Source: Tenrec ecaudatus
Taxonomy: Eukaryota; Chordata; Mammalia; Afrosoricida; Tenrecidae
Assembly: GCF_050624435.1 (NCBI RefSeq)
Contig: NW_027458594.1
Coordinates: 124,001 to 188,000, forward strand
Direction: 5' to 3'
DNA: 64,000 bases
Under the pieces are notes generated by a model, which saw only the letters and a list, made by a program, of their open reading frames with translations, was not told the DNA's origin and did not search any database. This document shows, one piece after another, positions 23,458 through 34,007 of the stretch. Every line of letters starts with the position of its first letter. The stretch's first letter is position 1. The translations under genes were made by a program, and so were the position numbers.

Positions 23458-25034
23458 GAAAGAACTGAACAAAAAAATTAAATCTCAAGCTGAAATATTG
23501 AATGAAGCAAGAACCATCAAAAGACCATTTAAGGAATACCCAGAATCACTGTCCCAAAAGAATAGGCCAACTTTACACCATTTAAAAGGCAGCAAATGAC
23601 CAAGAACCAATGAAACTGAAGGAAGAAGTCCAGGTGCACTGAAAGCATTAGCGACAAACAAGGCTCCAGAGATTGACAGACCACCAACTGAACCGACTTT
23701 TCAAGCTGACGAAGCACTGGACGTGCTTCCTCTTCTCTGCCAAGAAGTTTGAAGGCAATCTACTGAGTGAATCAATCAGAAGAGAGAGTGGTGCCTATTG
23801 TCAAGAAATGTGACCTAAGAAAATGATCAAGCAATATCATTAATAGCACACGCATGTGAAATACTCCCGAGGCTCACTCACCAGCTGTACGTTGACAGGG
23901 AACTGGCAGAAACTCACACTGGATTCAGAAGAGGATTTGAAATGAGGGGTGTCATTGTTGACGTCAGATGGATCTGACTGATAGCAGAGAATACCAGAAA
24001 GATGTTTACTTGTGTTTATTGACTATGCAAAGGCCTTTAACTGTGTGAATAAGAAATGGTGGGTATTATTGAGAAGAAAGAGAATTACAGAATCCTTCAT
24101 TGTATTCATACAGAACCTATATATGGACCAAGAGGCAGTTGTATAGGCTGAACACTACATATTTTAAAATCAGAAGATGTGTGCACTAAGGTTTTATCCT
24201 CTTGCAAAATTTATTCAATCTCTTTGCTGAACAAATAAACAGAGAAGCTGGATTATATGAAGAATACAGCATTGAGATTGGAGCAAGGCTTTTTAGCATT
24301 TGATATGCAGATGACACAGCTTTGCTTGTTGAAAGTGAGGAGGACTTGAAGCACTTGCAGATGAAGATCAAAAACTGTAGATCTCGGTATGGATTACAGT
24401 TCAATGTAAAGAAAACCAAAGTTCTCACAAGTGGGCCAAGAGGTAACATCATGATAAACAGAGAACAGATTGAAGTTGTCAAATGTTCTCCTTGCTCAGA
24501 TTCACAAGTAGTGCTCATGGAAATCAAATGACATTGCATTGAGCAATCTTTAGCTCAAGACCTCCTTAAAGTATTGAAGAGCAAAAATTTCATTTTGAAA
24601 ACTAAGGTGGGTCTAATCCAAGTGATGCTATTTTTAACATCACATGATATTCATGTGAAAGTTGAAAAATACACACATGCCTTTGAATTATGGTACTGGC
24701 GAAGACTGTTGAAAGTTCTGTGGAATGCCAGCAGACCAACAAATCTGTCTTGGAAGACATGCACCCAGAATGCTCTTTAGAACTGAGGATGGCGAGATTT
24801 CAGCTCCCATGCTTCAGGCATGCTATCAGAAGAGACCAATCTGTGTAAAAGATAATCGTGTTTTGTAAAATAGATCATCAGAGAGATATAGGAAAACCAT
24901 GTAGGAGATGGACTGACACTATGGATGTAGAGATGAGCCCAAACATAACGACAATTTGGAGGATGATATAAAACCAAGCAACGTTTTGCTACTTTTTTTC
25001 ATAGGGTCAGAATGAGCAGAAGAGACTCACAAGA

Positions 25035-25063
25035 ACACACACACACACACACACACACACACA
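25035..25063. repeat. (CA)n microsatellite at RTE 3' end
   Basis: Pure CA dinucleotide repeat directly following the RTE terminus. Confidence 0.95.
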
Positions 25064-25534
25064 TCAATCAATCCCTTTCTGCTGGTATACAGGATATAAG
25101 ACAAGAGGAGAAGCTGCAAGGTTAGACTCTTCTTGTGCGTACACTTAAGAAAATATTTTACATAGACATCTAATCATATTTACACTGATTCACATATTTT
25201 CATACACACTGACTAAAATCCCTCTGTACAAATAATTCTGCGACTAAAGCACTGTGTTCAGTATAACTGCTGTTACTGGAGGTTTAAAATCATTGTTTTG
25301 CATTTTTAAGGCTATGTGATTTGTATAGAATTAGCATAAGAATGTTCCTTTTTCAAATATGCTTTAAACACTACAGAAAAGTTGTGATTTTTTTCCTTTA
25401 AAAACAAATGCACAATCTTGGCCAGTGAACTTCTGCGTGTGGGAAGTGTGCTATGTTACCAGGCAGGATTTTCGCTAACACCAGTAGAGCTTGCCTCAAT
25501 GACTGGAGTTTGATTGTACTCGCTGCCACAGGTG

Positions 25535-25565
<31 letters not shown>

Positions 25566-25649
25566 GCGCCAAATGATGTGTGATTGAAAACTACACTAAA
25601 ATATAAAAGAAAAAGAACCCATTTAATTACAAATATAGCTTTTTTCCTT
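25064..25649. other. No recognisable feature except (CAAAA)n
   Basis: AT-rich. A short (CAAAA)n at about 25537-25562 may mark the tail of a decayed SINE whose body, near 25430-25535, is hard to recognise. Confidence 0.45.
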
Positions 25650-25737
25650 TGGAATGGCTTGTCCGTTCAGACTACTGATCTTGAAATTACCAATCCCATG
25701 CATAATCCACTGCACTAAAAGGGATCCTTGTGGCATT
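25650..25737 (-). mobile_element. AfroSINE fragment, antisense
   Basis: Only the head half is recognisable: accaatcccatgcataatcc, then actgcac and a degenerate gggatcc. Confidence 0.5.
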
Positions 25738-25877
25738 CTGTGGTGTTGGGATCTTTAGAAATATATGAAAGCATCTGGATTTACCAATCTGAAAATGGAC
25801 ATAGATTCGAATGCTAATCGATTCTGAAGATGCAGACAGGTTTTGTCTCTATGGAGATAAAGACACGAAAAGTTTTT

Positions 25878-25990
25878 TATATTTCTTTTTTTTTTTTTAA
25901 CAATTTATTGGGGCTGATACAATTCTTTACACAGTTCATACATATACATACATCAATTGTATAAAGCACATCTGTACAGTCTTTGCCCTA
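25878..25990 (-). mobile_element. Short L1 3'-end-only copy, antisense
   Basis: A T-run is followed by the complement of the terminal L1 tail: aatttattggggctgataca, a catacatatacatacatcaa-type segment, then an end near tctgtacagtctttgcc. Only about 100 bp of tail is present. It closely resembles the units at 29418-29606. Confidence 0.75.
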
Positions 25991-26029
25991 ATCATTTTTA
26001 TATTTCTTTAAAAATCTAAAAAAACAAAC

Positions 26030-26210
26030 TCACTGTCCTTAGTTCTATTCCAGTTCATAGGGACCCTAAAGCCCAGGGTAGAACTGTCCCAGTTGGCTTC
26101 AGAGACTACAGCTCTTCTTGGAAAGAGAAAAAAAGCCTGTCATTGCGTTGGTTGCTGTTGAATGATCTTGTGATTGGCGAGCCAGGTCGCTAGAGCTCCT
26201 CCCCACTCCC
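26030..26210 (-). mobile_element. AfroSINE, antisense, degraded
   Basis: It starts aactcactgtccttagttct and continues through cagggtagaactgtcccag. The head complement is poorly preserved near 26160-26210. Confidence 0.65.
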
Positions 26211-26317
26211 TAGATCCCTGCATTTGATACAGACGTCGCAGCGTCTCCTTTAGTGGACGGGTCTCCTTTTTGTCATATAACGCATTTCTAAATTGGACGT
26301 GGGCATATGTTCAGTAA

Positions 26318-26517
26318 ACACAGGTCACTGACTCGTTTCCGACTCACAGCGATCCCGTAGGACAGGGTGGAACTGCCCCGAGGGTTTTCGAGACTGCAAC
26401 GCAGTCTTTACGGGACTAGAAAGCCCTGTTTTTCTTCAGGGAAGATGCTGGTGATTTCGAACTCGTGCCCTTTCTGATCCCAGACCAACTCAGAACCAGT
26501 ACACCATCAGGGCGCTA
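26318..26517 (-). mobile_element. AfroSINE, antisense
   Basis: gtttccgactcacagcgatc and gacagggtggaactgccccg mark the tail half. The head complement ends near accatcagggcgct. It is fairly well preserved. Confidence 0.85.
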
Positions 26518-28225
26518 TTGCATACTTAGATCCAAGACCAAAAATCTCTGTTTAGAAAACTGAAAATAACCTTGTGGAACAATGAACACAATTTTTGGAG
26601 GCATTAAAAAAGTACATATGGGGCTCTGTGGCTGGGAGTCGCGGCACCGCCAACATGGACATGGTTGTCCTCTGGGTCCCGGGGTGCGAACACGGAACAC
26701 GAGGCCCTGTCATGGGAGCAGAGAGTGGGAGGACACCTTGGGGAGGACTGGGGAGGGAGCCCCGAGAGGCTGGAGACCGGCGCAGAAGGAGCCCCACAAC
26801 ACAGAGGCCTCTGGATGCCTTGCAGAACCCAGGTGCACCAGCTGCGACCCAGTTGGGGTGCACTTTCCTGGGGCCTCCTTCAGGAAGGGTGTCCCAAGTG
26901 CGCTTCCATTCCTCCTGCCCTTTGCTAAGAGGCTTCCCAGGAACCCAGGCTTCCCCTGCAGGCCCAGGTGCGCAGCCTCAGCCAGTGCCTGATGGATTAC
27001 AGATGAGCTGGTGAGCGCCGTAAAAGCTGAAGCCCAGCCTCAGGAAGGGCGTTTCCGGGAAACCTTTGGAATTTTAGGCAAGTGTCCAGGTCTTTGGACT
27101 GCTCAGCTCCGCAGCCAGTAGAAATGGGGTGATCCACAGTACCCAAAGCCCACTGGGCACAGCTCTGATAGCCAAGCCCTCTGGAGGCGCTTCCCATGCA
27201 ACGGAATTGAGTTGGAGAAAGCGTAAATCCAAGTTAACCGCTTTCGTAATTTACGTTATTGTGGGCCCCCTGGGCGACAAATACATTTCTTGCGTGCTTT
27301 TTAAATGGGATTTAAATGCAGATGATAGGTGTTGGTGTAGTCATATTTCTTCCGTCATCGGCGGCATTTCGGAGTAGACCGGTAATGAGGAGGCCCGTGT
27401 GGTATGGGGAGCTATCTTAAGAGACGGATGCTCTTCAGTTCTTTAGTCCTTGCAAGGCTATTACGATGAGGGAACTTGACCTTCTATCTGGGAGGCTGAA
27501 AGAGTGATTTCCCTGAGCTCAAAACGCTAATACTGAACCGTAAAAATTGACCACTCTTCCACAGTTTAAACTTACAAAGAAAAATGGTTCCACCTGGCTG
27601 AAGCCGATTGAGGGGCATTTGAGAATTACACCTGGACTTGGTAGTTTTTGATTCTCTGTTGTTTAAAAGGAAATAGAAATTTACTCACATTGGCTCATCA
27701 GCCCCTACACTTATTAAATTAGTCCCTCAGAAGACAATTAGAGAAACCTGTGCAAAAATTAAAAAAAAATAATATGGGTGTACTTACATGAATTGCACTC
27801 TATAACCTGTATGCAAAATAGGCTGGTTTATGTCGAACACAGAAACTGTAAGAAATCAGAGAAAAAAAGAAACTTTAAGGTGATCATACATATTTTCTAC
27901 AGAATTTGAAAAGCAAAAATGTTTATGCTACAATTTTGAATAATAACTTAATGTTCTAAAGACATGAAACCCCTAATTGAATGATGTATTATAATTTCTA
28001 ATCTTATGAAATAAAATTCCAACACACAGAAAACATAAAAAGTAAAATTGATTCAGATTTTCATTTAGAAGTTTCTTGATTTCTTAGTATACCCGGGTGA
28101 ATAAAAATATGAAAATTGAAAAAAAAATAGAGTTGGAAAGTGACACAGTTTATCACAATTAGCAGATTTTTATTACTGCAGGATTCAGTGATTTTTATTA
28201 CTGTAGGATTCAGGGTGGTATGTTT
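26518..28225. other. GC-rich island (26.6-27.2 kb) then AT-rich DNA, no gene recognised
   Basis: About 600 bp from 26600 is clearly GC-richer, with scattered CpG, than the surrounding DNA. It has overlapping open frames of 103-139 codons on both strands. None shows a family motif, and frames on both strands are expected in GC-rich DNA. From about 27540 the DNA is AT-rich. Confidence 0.5.
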
Positions 28226-28365
28226 TATGATTAGGGGCTGAGTTAGTTTCAACTCATGGCAACCCGATGCACAGCAGGCTAAATATGCCGTCGCCCTACC
28301 CTTGTAGACTGGTTATGTTTGAGAAAAACGTGTTCCAGGTTTGTCTTAGAAGTCATCTCATGAAA
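28226..28365 (-). mobile_element. RTE or AfroSINE 3' end, antisense fragment
   Basis: Text such as ttagtttcaactcatggcaa matches the complement of the shared AfroSINE/RTE tail. The following sequence fits the RTE 3' end better than the SINE body. Confidence 0.55.
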
Positions 28366-28434
28366 ATTGTTGTTATTAGAACAATATAAACTTTGGTATA
28401 CAGATGACTATATGTAGATTACTATATAATTTGT

Positions 28435-28630
28435 CTAGGGTTCACGAGAAGGTGGGGCTAGGAAAGAAAAAACAGGAGCTGATACCAGGGGTTCCCATAG
28501 AAAATAAATGTTTAGAAAATAATGATGGCAACATATGTATAAATATGCTTGATACAATTGATGTATGGATTGTTATAAGAGCCGTGGGAGCCCCCAATAA
28601 AATGATCTTTATAAATAAATAAATGAAATA
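28435..28630 (+). mobile_element. L1 tail, 5'-truncated
   Basis: Sense terminal L1 tail: gatggcaacatatgtataaa, a gatgtatggattgttataag-type motif, cccccaataaaatgat, then an AAAT-rich tail. Only about 195 bp is present. Confidence 0.85.
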
Positions 28631-28720
28631 TTGCTGAAAGCAGTTTAAAATGCCAGGTAAATGAAAACACACTCAATATTAGTGGATTGAAAGATGTAAT
28701 GTTGAAATATCAGTACTATA

Positions 28721-29118
28721 TGTTATGGACTGCATCGTCCCCCCAGAATGTGCTGTAAATCCTAACCGCTTTATTTGTGGATTCAATCTCAATTGGGAAT
28801 ATAGTTTTATTTGTTATGCTAACCAGGCAACATCAGTGTAAGATATGTCTTAATCCAATAATTTTAGAGCTATACAAAGAACAGATTAGGCCCAGGAGTA
28901 AACACCAATGAAGGGGAAGCAATATACCACCTACTGATAGATCCTCGAGGGACCAAGGGACAGATACTAAAACCACCAGGGTCTTCCCCAGAATTGAGCA
29001 GCGAGAAAACCCTTCCCTCGTGCTAGTGCCCTCAAGTGCCTTCTAGTTTCCTAAACTGTGGCTGAATAAAATTCTGTTAATTAAAGCCACCCAGTTGTGG
29101 TTTCCTGTGAGAGCAACA
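28721..29118 (+). mobile_element. MaLR-type LTR (MLT1-like), solo
   Basis: Starts tgttatggactgcatcgtcc, a form typical of mammalian ERVL-MaLR LTRs. Ends with taaagccacccagttgtggt followed by a CA-rich terminus. Length of about 400 bp fits. No internal sequence is attached. Confidence 0.7.
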
Positions 29119-29318
29119 GAAAGAAAGGCCCTACCCAAAGCAGTGCTACAGTAGCTACAGAATCAGTGTCATCCCTGTCAATTCTAAGTCATCTTGGCAG
29201 AAGTGGAAAAGTCAATCCTCAATTTCTTCTGGCATTGAAAATTGAATAGTCAAAACAACAACCTTGAAAAGAACAGAGTAAAAGAATTCACTCTTCCCTA
29301 TTTCAACATGTACTATAA

Positions 29319-29736
29319 AAACCCAAATCCACTGCCTTGGAGCCGATTGCAACATCATAGTGAACCTATAGAACAGGGTAGAACTGCTCCTGGGTGTTTC
29401 TGAGACTGAAAGTCTTTTTTGTAAAAAAAACATTTTATTAGGGGCTCATACAACTCTTATCACAATCCATACATATACATTCATCAATTGTATAAAGCAC
29501 ATCTGTACAATCTTTGACCTAATCATTTTCTTTTTTTTCCTTTTTTACATTTTATTAAGGGCTCATACAACCCTTATCACAATCCATACATATACATACA
29601 TCAATTGAGACTGTAACTCTTTACAGAAGTAGAAAGCCTTGTCTTTCTCCCTCGGAGAGGCTGGTGGTTTTGAACTGCTGACCTTGCGGTTATCAGCTCA
29701 ATGCATAATCACTATACCATCACAACTCTGGGAAAA
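29319..29736 (-). mobile_element. AfroSINE inserted in L1, with 11-bp TSD and its own nested insertion
   Basis: An antisense AfroSINE (aacccaaatccactgccttg to about 29725) is flanked by a perfect 11-bp repeat, atgtactataa, at 29308-29318 and 29737-29747. The SINE is split by an L1-tail unit at 29418-29606. Confidence 0.9.
29418..29606 (-). mobile_element. Dimeric short L1-tail element nested in the AfroSINE
   Basis: Two antisense copies of the terminal L1 tail lie head to tail (each begins near cattttatta(g/a)gggctcat, at about 29431 and 29550). They are joined by a T-rich linker and together span 189 bp. They are flanked by a 16-bp repeat, gagactgaaagtcttt (29402-29417) and gagactgtaactcttt (29607-29622), with 14 of 16 identical. 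The repeat is SINE sequence, so the dimer entered as one insertion. Confidence 0.85.
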
Positions 29737-30261
29737 ATGTACTATAAGACTGAAGAAACAAAACATTCAGTATTAGTACAAGGATAGACACATAGACCGA
29801 TGGAGTAGAATTAAAATTCCAGAAATAAAACTATTACCTATGGGTAATTAGTTTTTGACAAGTACATTCAATGGGAAAAGGGCAGGCATTTCAACAAATG
29901 GTGCCAGGGCCACAGGATAACCACATGCAAAAGAATGTGCCCTCAATAGAAGTTAACTCAAAACAGATCAAGGCCCCAATGTAAGAATTAAAACCACAAG
30001 ATTCTTAGAAGAAAACATGGTAGTAAATCATCAGGACCTTGTTTTTGACAATGACATTATGGGCAACAAGAGAAAAATTAAATTTTATTAAGTACACATA
30101 AAGAACTATAACAAAAACAATCCAATTGAAAATGGGCAAAGGACTTGGATAGGCGCTCTCCAAAGAAGATTTAGAAATGGCCAACATGCACATGGAAATA
30201 TGTTCAACATCACCAGTCATCAGGAAAAAGCAAAACAAACCCCTAATGAAATCATTATTAT

Positions 30262-31185
30262 TGTTAGGTCCCATCATGCCATTTCTGACTCATGGTGACC
30301 ATATATACAGCCAAACAAAACCCTGTGTGTTCCCACACCATCCTCTTAATTGTTGCCATATTTGAAGCCCATTGTTGCAGCCATGTTGCCAGTGTATCTC
30401 ATCGTAGGACTTTTCTCTTTTCAAGGACCCTCTCCGAAGCACGGTGTCCTTCTCCGGGGACTGTTACCTCCTGATAACATGGCCATCTTCATTTCGAAGG
30501 AACATTTCAATTGTGCTTCTTCCAGAATAGATTTGTTTGCTCTGGCTGCCAATGGTATGTTCAGTATTCTTCACCACTATTGTAATTGTAAAGCATTATT
30601 TCTCCTTTGATTTTTCTGATTTATTATCCACCTTTTGTCAACACTGAAAATGCCATGACTTGGATCAGGCACACCTTACACCTCAGAGTGACATTAAAAA
30701 ACAAACAAACAAACAAACAAGCAAACAAACAAAAAACCCCAACTCTTTGAAGAGATCTTCTGTAGCAGATTTACTGAATGCAACACCTTGCTTGATTCCT
30801 GCACTGCTGTTTCCATAGGCATTGATGATGGATCCAAGTAGAATGAAACCTTTGTCGATTTCAGTCTTTTCTCCATTTACCACGATGCTACTTATGCGTC
30901 CAGTTGTGAAGGTTTTAGTTTGCTTTGTGTTAAGGTATAACCTGTACTAAAGGCTGCAGTCTTTGATCTTGATCAGTAAATGCTTCCAGGTCTCTTCATT
31001 TTCAGAAATCGAGATTGTATCATATGCATATTTCAGGCTGTTAACGAGTCTTCCTCAATCCTGATGTCACATTCTTCACATACTCTATCTTCTTAGATTC
31101 TCTACTCAGCATGCAATTTTAATAAATATGATAACAAGAAGCTGCAATCCTGACACACAACTTTCCTGATTCTGTACCATGCAGT
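30262..31185 (-). mobile_element. RTE LINE 3' half, antisense
   Basis: Antisense RTE from its 3' end (catttctgactcatggtgac near 30280) back into the reverse transcriptase (atgatggatccaagtagaat near 30822, complement of the GSTIN region). A (CAAA)n insertion lies at about 30698-30735. The match ends near 31185. Inactive. Confidence 0.8.
30698..30735. repeat. (CAAA)n microsatellite
   Basis: Nearly pure CAAA repeat with one GCAA interruption, inside the antisense RTE. Open frames reading LVCLFVCLF derive from it. Confidence 0.95.
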
Positions 31186-31186
31186 G

Positions 31187-31240
31187 GATCTTGGGTGAAA
31201 GCAGACACTACTAGAAATGTGTTCACCTCTGCCCTCTTGT
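31187..31240 (+). mobile_element. Short sense RTE fragment
   Basis: ggatcttgggtgaaagcaga followed by agaaatgtgttcac matches the RTE reverse transcriptase in sense orientation, between two antisense RTE pieces. This indicates a small inversion or a separate fragment. Confidence 0.55.
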
Positions 31241-31264
31241 CTAGGCAGCATCATTCAAATGTGC

Positions 31265-31545
31265 TGTGGTTGATGCTAGGTGCCATCGAGTCATTTCTGA
31301 CTCAGGATGGCCCTGTGCACAGCAGAATGAAACACACTCAGTCCTGCAGCATCCACACCATTGGGCTTATGCTTGAGACCATTGTTGGCAGCCATTGGGT
31401 CAATCCTCTGTTTCATTGCCCCTCAAATTTATCAAGCATAATGTCCCTTCCCAGGGACTGGCCCTCCTGATAACATGCCCAAAGTTTGTGAGACAAAGTC
31501 TCATTATACGTGCTTCTAAAGAACAATCTGGTTGTAGTTCTTCCA
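31265..31545 (-). mobile_element. RTE LINE 3' end, antisense
   Basis: Begins with the RTE 3' terminus complement (gatgctaggtgccatcgagt). It passes ccagggactggccctcctga and fades near 31545 into GC-rich DNA. It is a second RTE 3' end about 1 kb from the one at 30262. Confidence 0.8.
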
Positions 31546-32944
31546 CCAGTTATGAAGATTTTTGCTTTCTTTACATCAAGGGAAGGGTCAGTGGGGGATC
31601 CGAGGGGACTGTGTGCAGCCCTCCCACCTGAAGAGAGGGAGTCCTCTGTCCACAACACCACAAGGCCATTTATTTTGTTGTTGTTGAGGGGATGAGCCAG
31701 CCCCACCCATGCTGAAAATATCGTGAGAGTGGGAGAGGGAGGGAACCCGAGGATGAGGAGGGTGGAGATGCTCGGGCCACCCTGGCTCTGGAAGACTACC
31801 CAGTCTTCCCTGCAGATGGCAGTGGGGGCTGGGCTCTCCTGAGCAATGGAGGGAGGAGGGGGGATGACAGGTGATATCCACAGGGGAAGAGGTACAGTGG
31901 TATATGTGGTCATCTTCCATTTTCCCATTATGTCAAATTTTGCAAGATGCCTTGGTTTCTGGAACCTAACCATGATAATACATGAGGAGCGGGTACAAGA
32001 ATCAATGTAGAAGAGAAGGAGCGAAGAGGCAAGGTGCTGAGAAGATTGTGGTCGTGGCTGGAGTTTAAGTGTTGGAGGCGGAGCAATGCCTCAAGAGGAC
32101 AAGGGCCATTGTGGTCGTGGAATGGATTGCAGAGGAGGAAGGACGTTGACTCTTCCTGCATTGTGGTCAAGAAGACAGTTGTTGGTTGTGCCATTCTAGT
32201 GGCTACTGAATGTATTTAAGACTTAGCAGGAGAACAGGTCTAGAGAAAGTTCCAACTGGGTGTCGGATTGTTCAAGGAATATGGGAAGCATGATATGCAG
32301 ACTTCAGTAGATTATTAACGAGAAGTATAGGAGGTAGGGAGAATAACACCTGGAGAATTTTAAAAAGAATTTTGTACGGGGGAGGGAGAATGATATAAGG
32401 GGAATGCTATTTCTACCTGGGCATCCACGAGAAGCCCTCACGCACACTGATCAGGGTTCTAAAGAGAGAGAGCCGTGGAGGAAAGGCTGGATTAAAAAGG
32501 CAAGGAAGTGGACAAAACATAACAGAAAGACAATGTCACCCTGGAGGTCGCTTACAGCTCAGACAGAGCTTTCTGTTTCATTGGCTGCTTCCGTTCAGGG
32601 CACCATTAATCCATTGTTGAAATATGATAGCTTCATAATAGCATTTGATTCAAGTTCAGCTGTGCTGTGCTATTTAGCAAAATTATGTAGCTATTTTCAC
32701 TTGTTGGTTATTTTACTCTTATGCTCATGGAAAATTGCATCACACGCATGCTTTGAGTCTGATTGACATCCTCAGCCTTTGTTGCAGGACAAGTTATCTG
32801 GAGAACAGACTGAGAGGTAGATGTACACGGACTACCCTTACTAGGAGTGCCATTGGGATCTCTACCTGGGTGAGAGGGCAGGAAATGGGACTGGGCAGAG
32901 GAAGCCAGTGGACAGTGATAGAGTCATGAGCTAGAGGGGCACCT
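31546..32944. other. GC-moderate DNA, no gene recognised
   Basis: Contains a minus-strand frame of 186 codons (31413-31973) and overlapping plus-strand frames. Composition is Pro/Ser/Leu-rich with no motif. A G-rich purine stretch lies near 31720-31870. I could not assign any of it. Confidence 0.45.
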
Positions 32945-33085
32945 CATGAAGCCACCGACACACTGCTATCAAGTCGATGCCAATTCATAGTGACCCTAGA
33001 GGACAGGGTAGAATTGTCCCTCAGGTTCCTGAGAGCATAACCCTTCACGGGAAAAGAAAGCCTGTCTTTCTGCACCTCATCGTGC
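32945..33085 (-). mobile_element. AfroSINE, antisense, truncated
   Basis: ctgctatcaagtcgatgcca and ggacagggtagaattgtccc define the tail half. The head complement is missing after about 33085. Confidence 0.75.
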
Positions 33086-33099
33086 AGAACTGAAGCAAG

Positions 33100-33540
33100 A
33101 GGGTCCCACCCCACTCTCCTTTGTCACTCAGCCCCGCATTGCTGGCTAACCAAGTAAGGGTGCCTTGGATAGATGCTGTCCTTTTGACCTTGAATGGTTG
33201 ATTTTTCTACACTTTGGTGATTGTTTTCTGTTACAGGCCTGTCTATTGTTTGACTGAAAATTGAGCCATAGGGGTGAGTTCAGTTCCAGATGTAAAGGAT
33301 GATTAAATCAGGAAATGTGTGTGCGTGTAGGTGTGTAGAGGGTGGGGGAAGTTGGGTGGAGTTGTTCACCAGTCGCTATCTGACCAATGAGCATGCTAGT
33401 CTTTAAGGATGATTAAATGAGGGTGTGTGTGGTGTGTGTGTGTGTGTGTAGAGGGTGGGGGAAGTTGGGTGGAGTTGTTTAGTTGTTCACCAGTCGCTAT
33501 CTGCCCAGTGAGCATGCCAGTCTCTATGACCTGCATGAGT
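33100..33540 (-). mobile_element. L1 3' UTR (second tail type) fragment with local tandem duplication
   Basis: Text near 33180-33290 (ttgaccttgaatggttgatt, then acaggcctgtctattgtttg) is shared with 35.5 kb and 41.45 kb and fits an antisense afrotherian L1 3' UTR. Its 3' part is duplicated (see 33295-33524). Confidence 0.55.
33295..33524 (+). repeat. Tandem duplication of a ~110-120 bp unit with a GT repeat
   Basis: The unit begins aaggatgattaaat at 33295 and again at 33405. Each holds a (GT)n, then gagggtgggggaagttgggt and ttgttcaccagtcgctatct. The second unit is longer through GT expansion and a small TTTAGTTG insertion. The related copy at 35.55-35.75 kb is single. Confidence 0.9.
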
Positions 33541-33854
33541 GAGCAGGAAGCAGAAGCTCGGATGAGGCGAGGTGGCTTTCTCCGGGAGATTCTGGAGCAG
33601 GACTCAGTTAACAGCCATCAGCAGCTCGACTCCGCGCAGCCGGGGGAAAGAGCGCCTCGTCGGGATGATGCATCACAGCACGCAATGCATCCAAGAAGTC
33701 ATTGCATCCGCGGGCGTAGCGTGTATTCCCTTTCTTCAAATATTTTAATTATTCTTTAGATGGCTCATAAAGGCTTATGCTTTAGGTGTGTAGTGCCGAC
33801 TATACTGCTTATTGAATAGTTGTTTGCTAGTTTGTTTTTAAGGTAAGGAGACTG

Positions 33855-33968
33855 CAGGCGAAAGCTGTGGCCGTCTCCTTCCATGAAGATGCTCGGGAAA
33901 CCACAGGGGGCAGTTCTGCATGGTCCTATAGAGTCGTTATGAGCACGAACAGACTTCACAGCAACAGA
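33855..33968 (+). mobile_element. AfroSINE fragment, sense
   Basis: Only the 3' half is seen: tggccgtctccttccatgaa, gggggcagttctgcatggtc and a degraded cgttatgagc tail. Confidence 0.65.
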
Positions 33969-34007
33969 CCTTTGTTTAGTATTTTGTGTTGGGATGTTGC
34001 GTTAGAA

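Larger units (their letters stand above)
21609..25063 (+). mobile_element. RTE LINE copy spanning 5' end to 3' microsatellite, split by a nested L1 tail
   Basis: The 5' end (ggctgtcttattgctgtgatgc near 21610) matches the start of AfroRTE. Most of the endonuclease is deleted: the text jumps to the C-terminal endonuclease region near 21800. The linker continues to 22386. An L1 tail occupies 22387-23457. RTE resumes at 23458 with the reverse transcriptase (an FIDYAK-like motif near 24010-24040, LIFADDT-like near 24300) and the C-terminal domain (LELWYW near 24680, about 24720-24960). The 3' end runs into (CA)n at 25035-25063, as RTE elements often end in a short microsatellite. Stops and frameshifts are frequent. 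It is dead. Confidence 0.85.
29180..30255 (+). mobile_element. L1 ORF2 C-terminal fragment, interrupted by an AfroSINE
   Basis: L1 ORF2 3' sequence begins near 29180 and resumes after the SINE at 29737 (attagtacaaggatagacac, then the conserved acatggaaatatgttcaaca text near 30190). It ends near 30255 against an antisense RTE. Stops are present; it is inactive. Confidence 0.8.

Noticed and set aside
26552-27014. Overlapping 103-139 codon frames on both strands
   Set aside because: Expected in GC-rich DNA, which has few stop codons. No motif and no agreement between frames.
31413-31973. 186-codon minus-strand open frame, the second longest in the window
   Set aside because: Pro/Ser/Leu-rich with no motif, partly over an RTE end, with overlapping frames on the other strand. 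No splice or start context supports it.
32034-32219. Short frame ending in a stretch (CIVVKKTVVGCAILVATE) that looks like acetyltransferase (GNAT) beta strands
   Set aside because: Only about 18 residues are suggestive, the flanking residues do not fit any GNAT protein I know, and it stops at once. Treated as chance.
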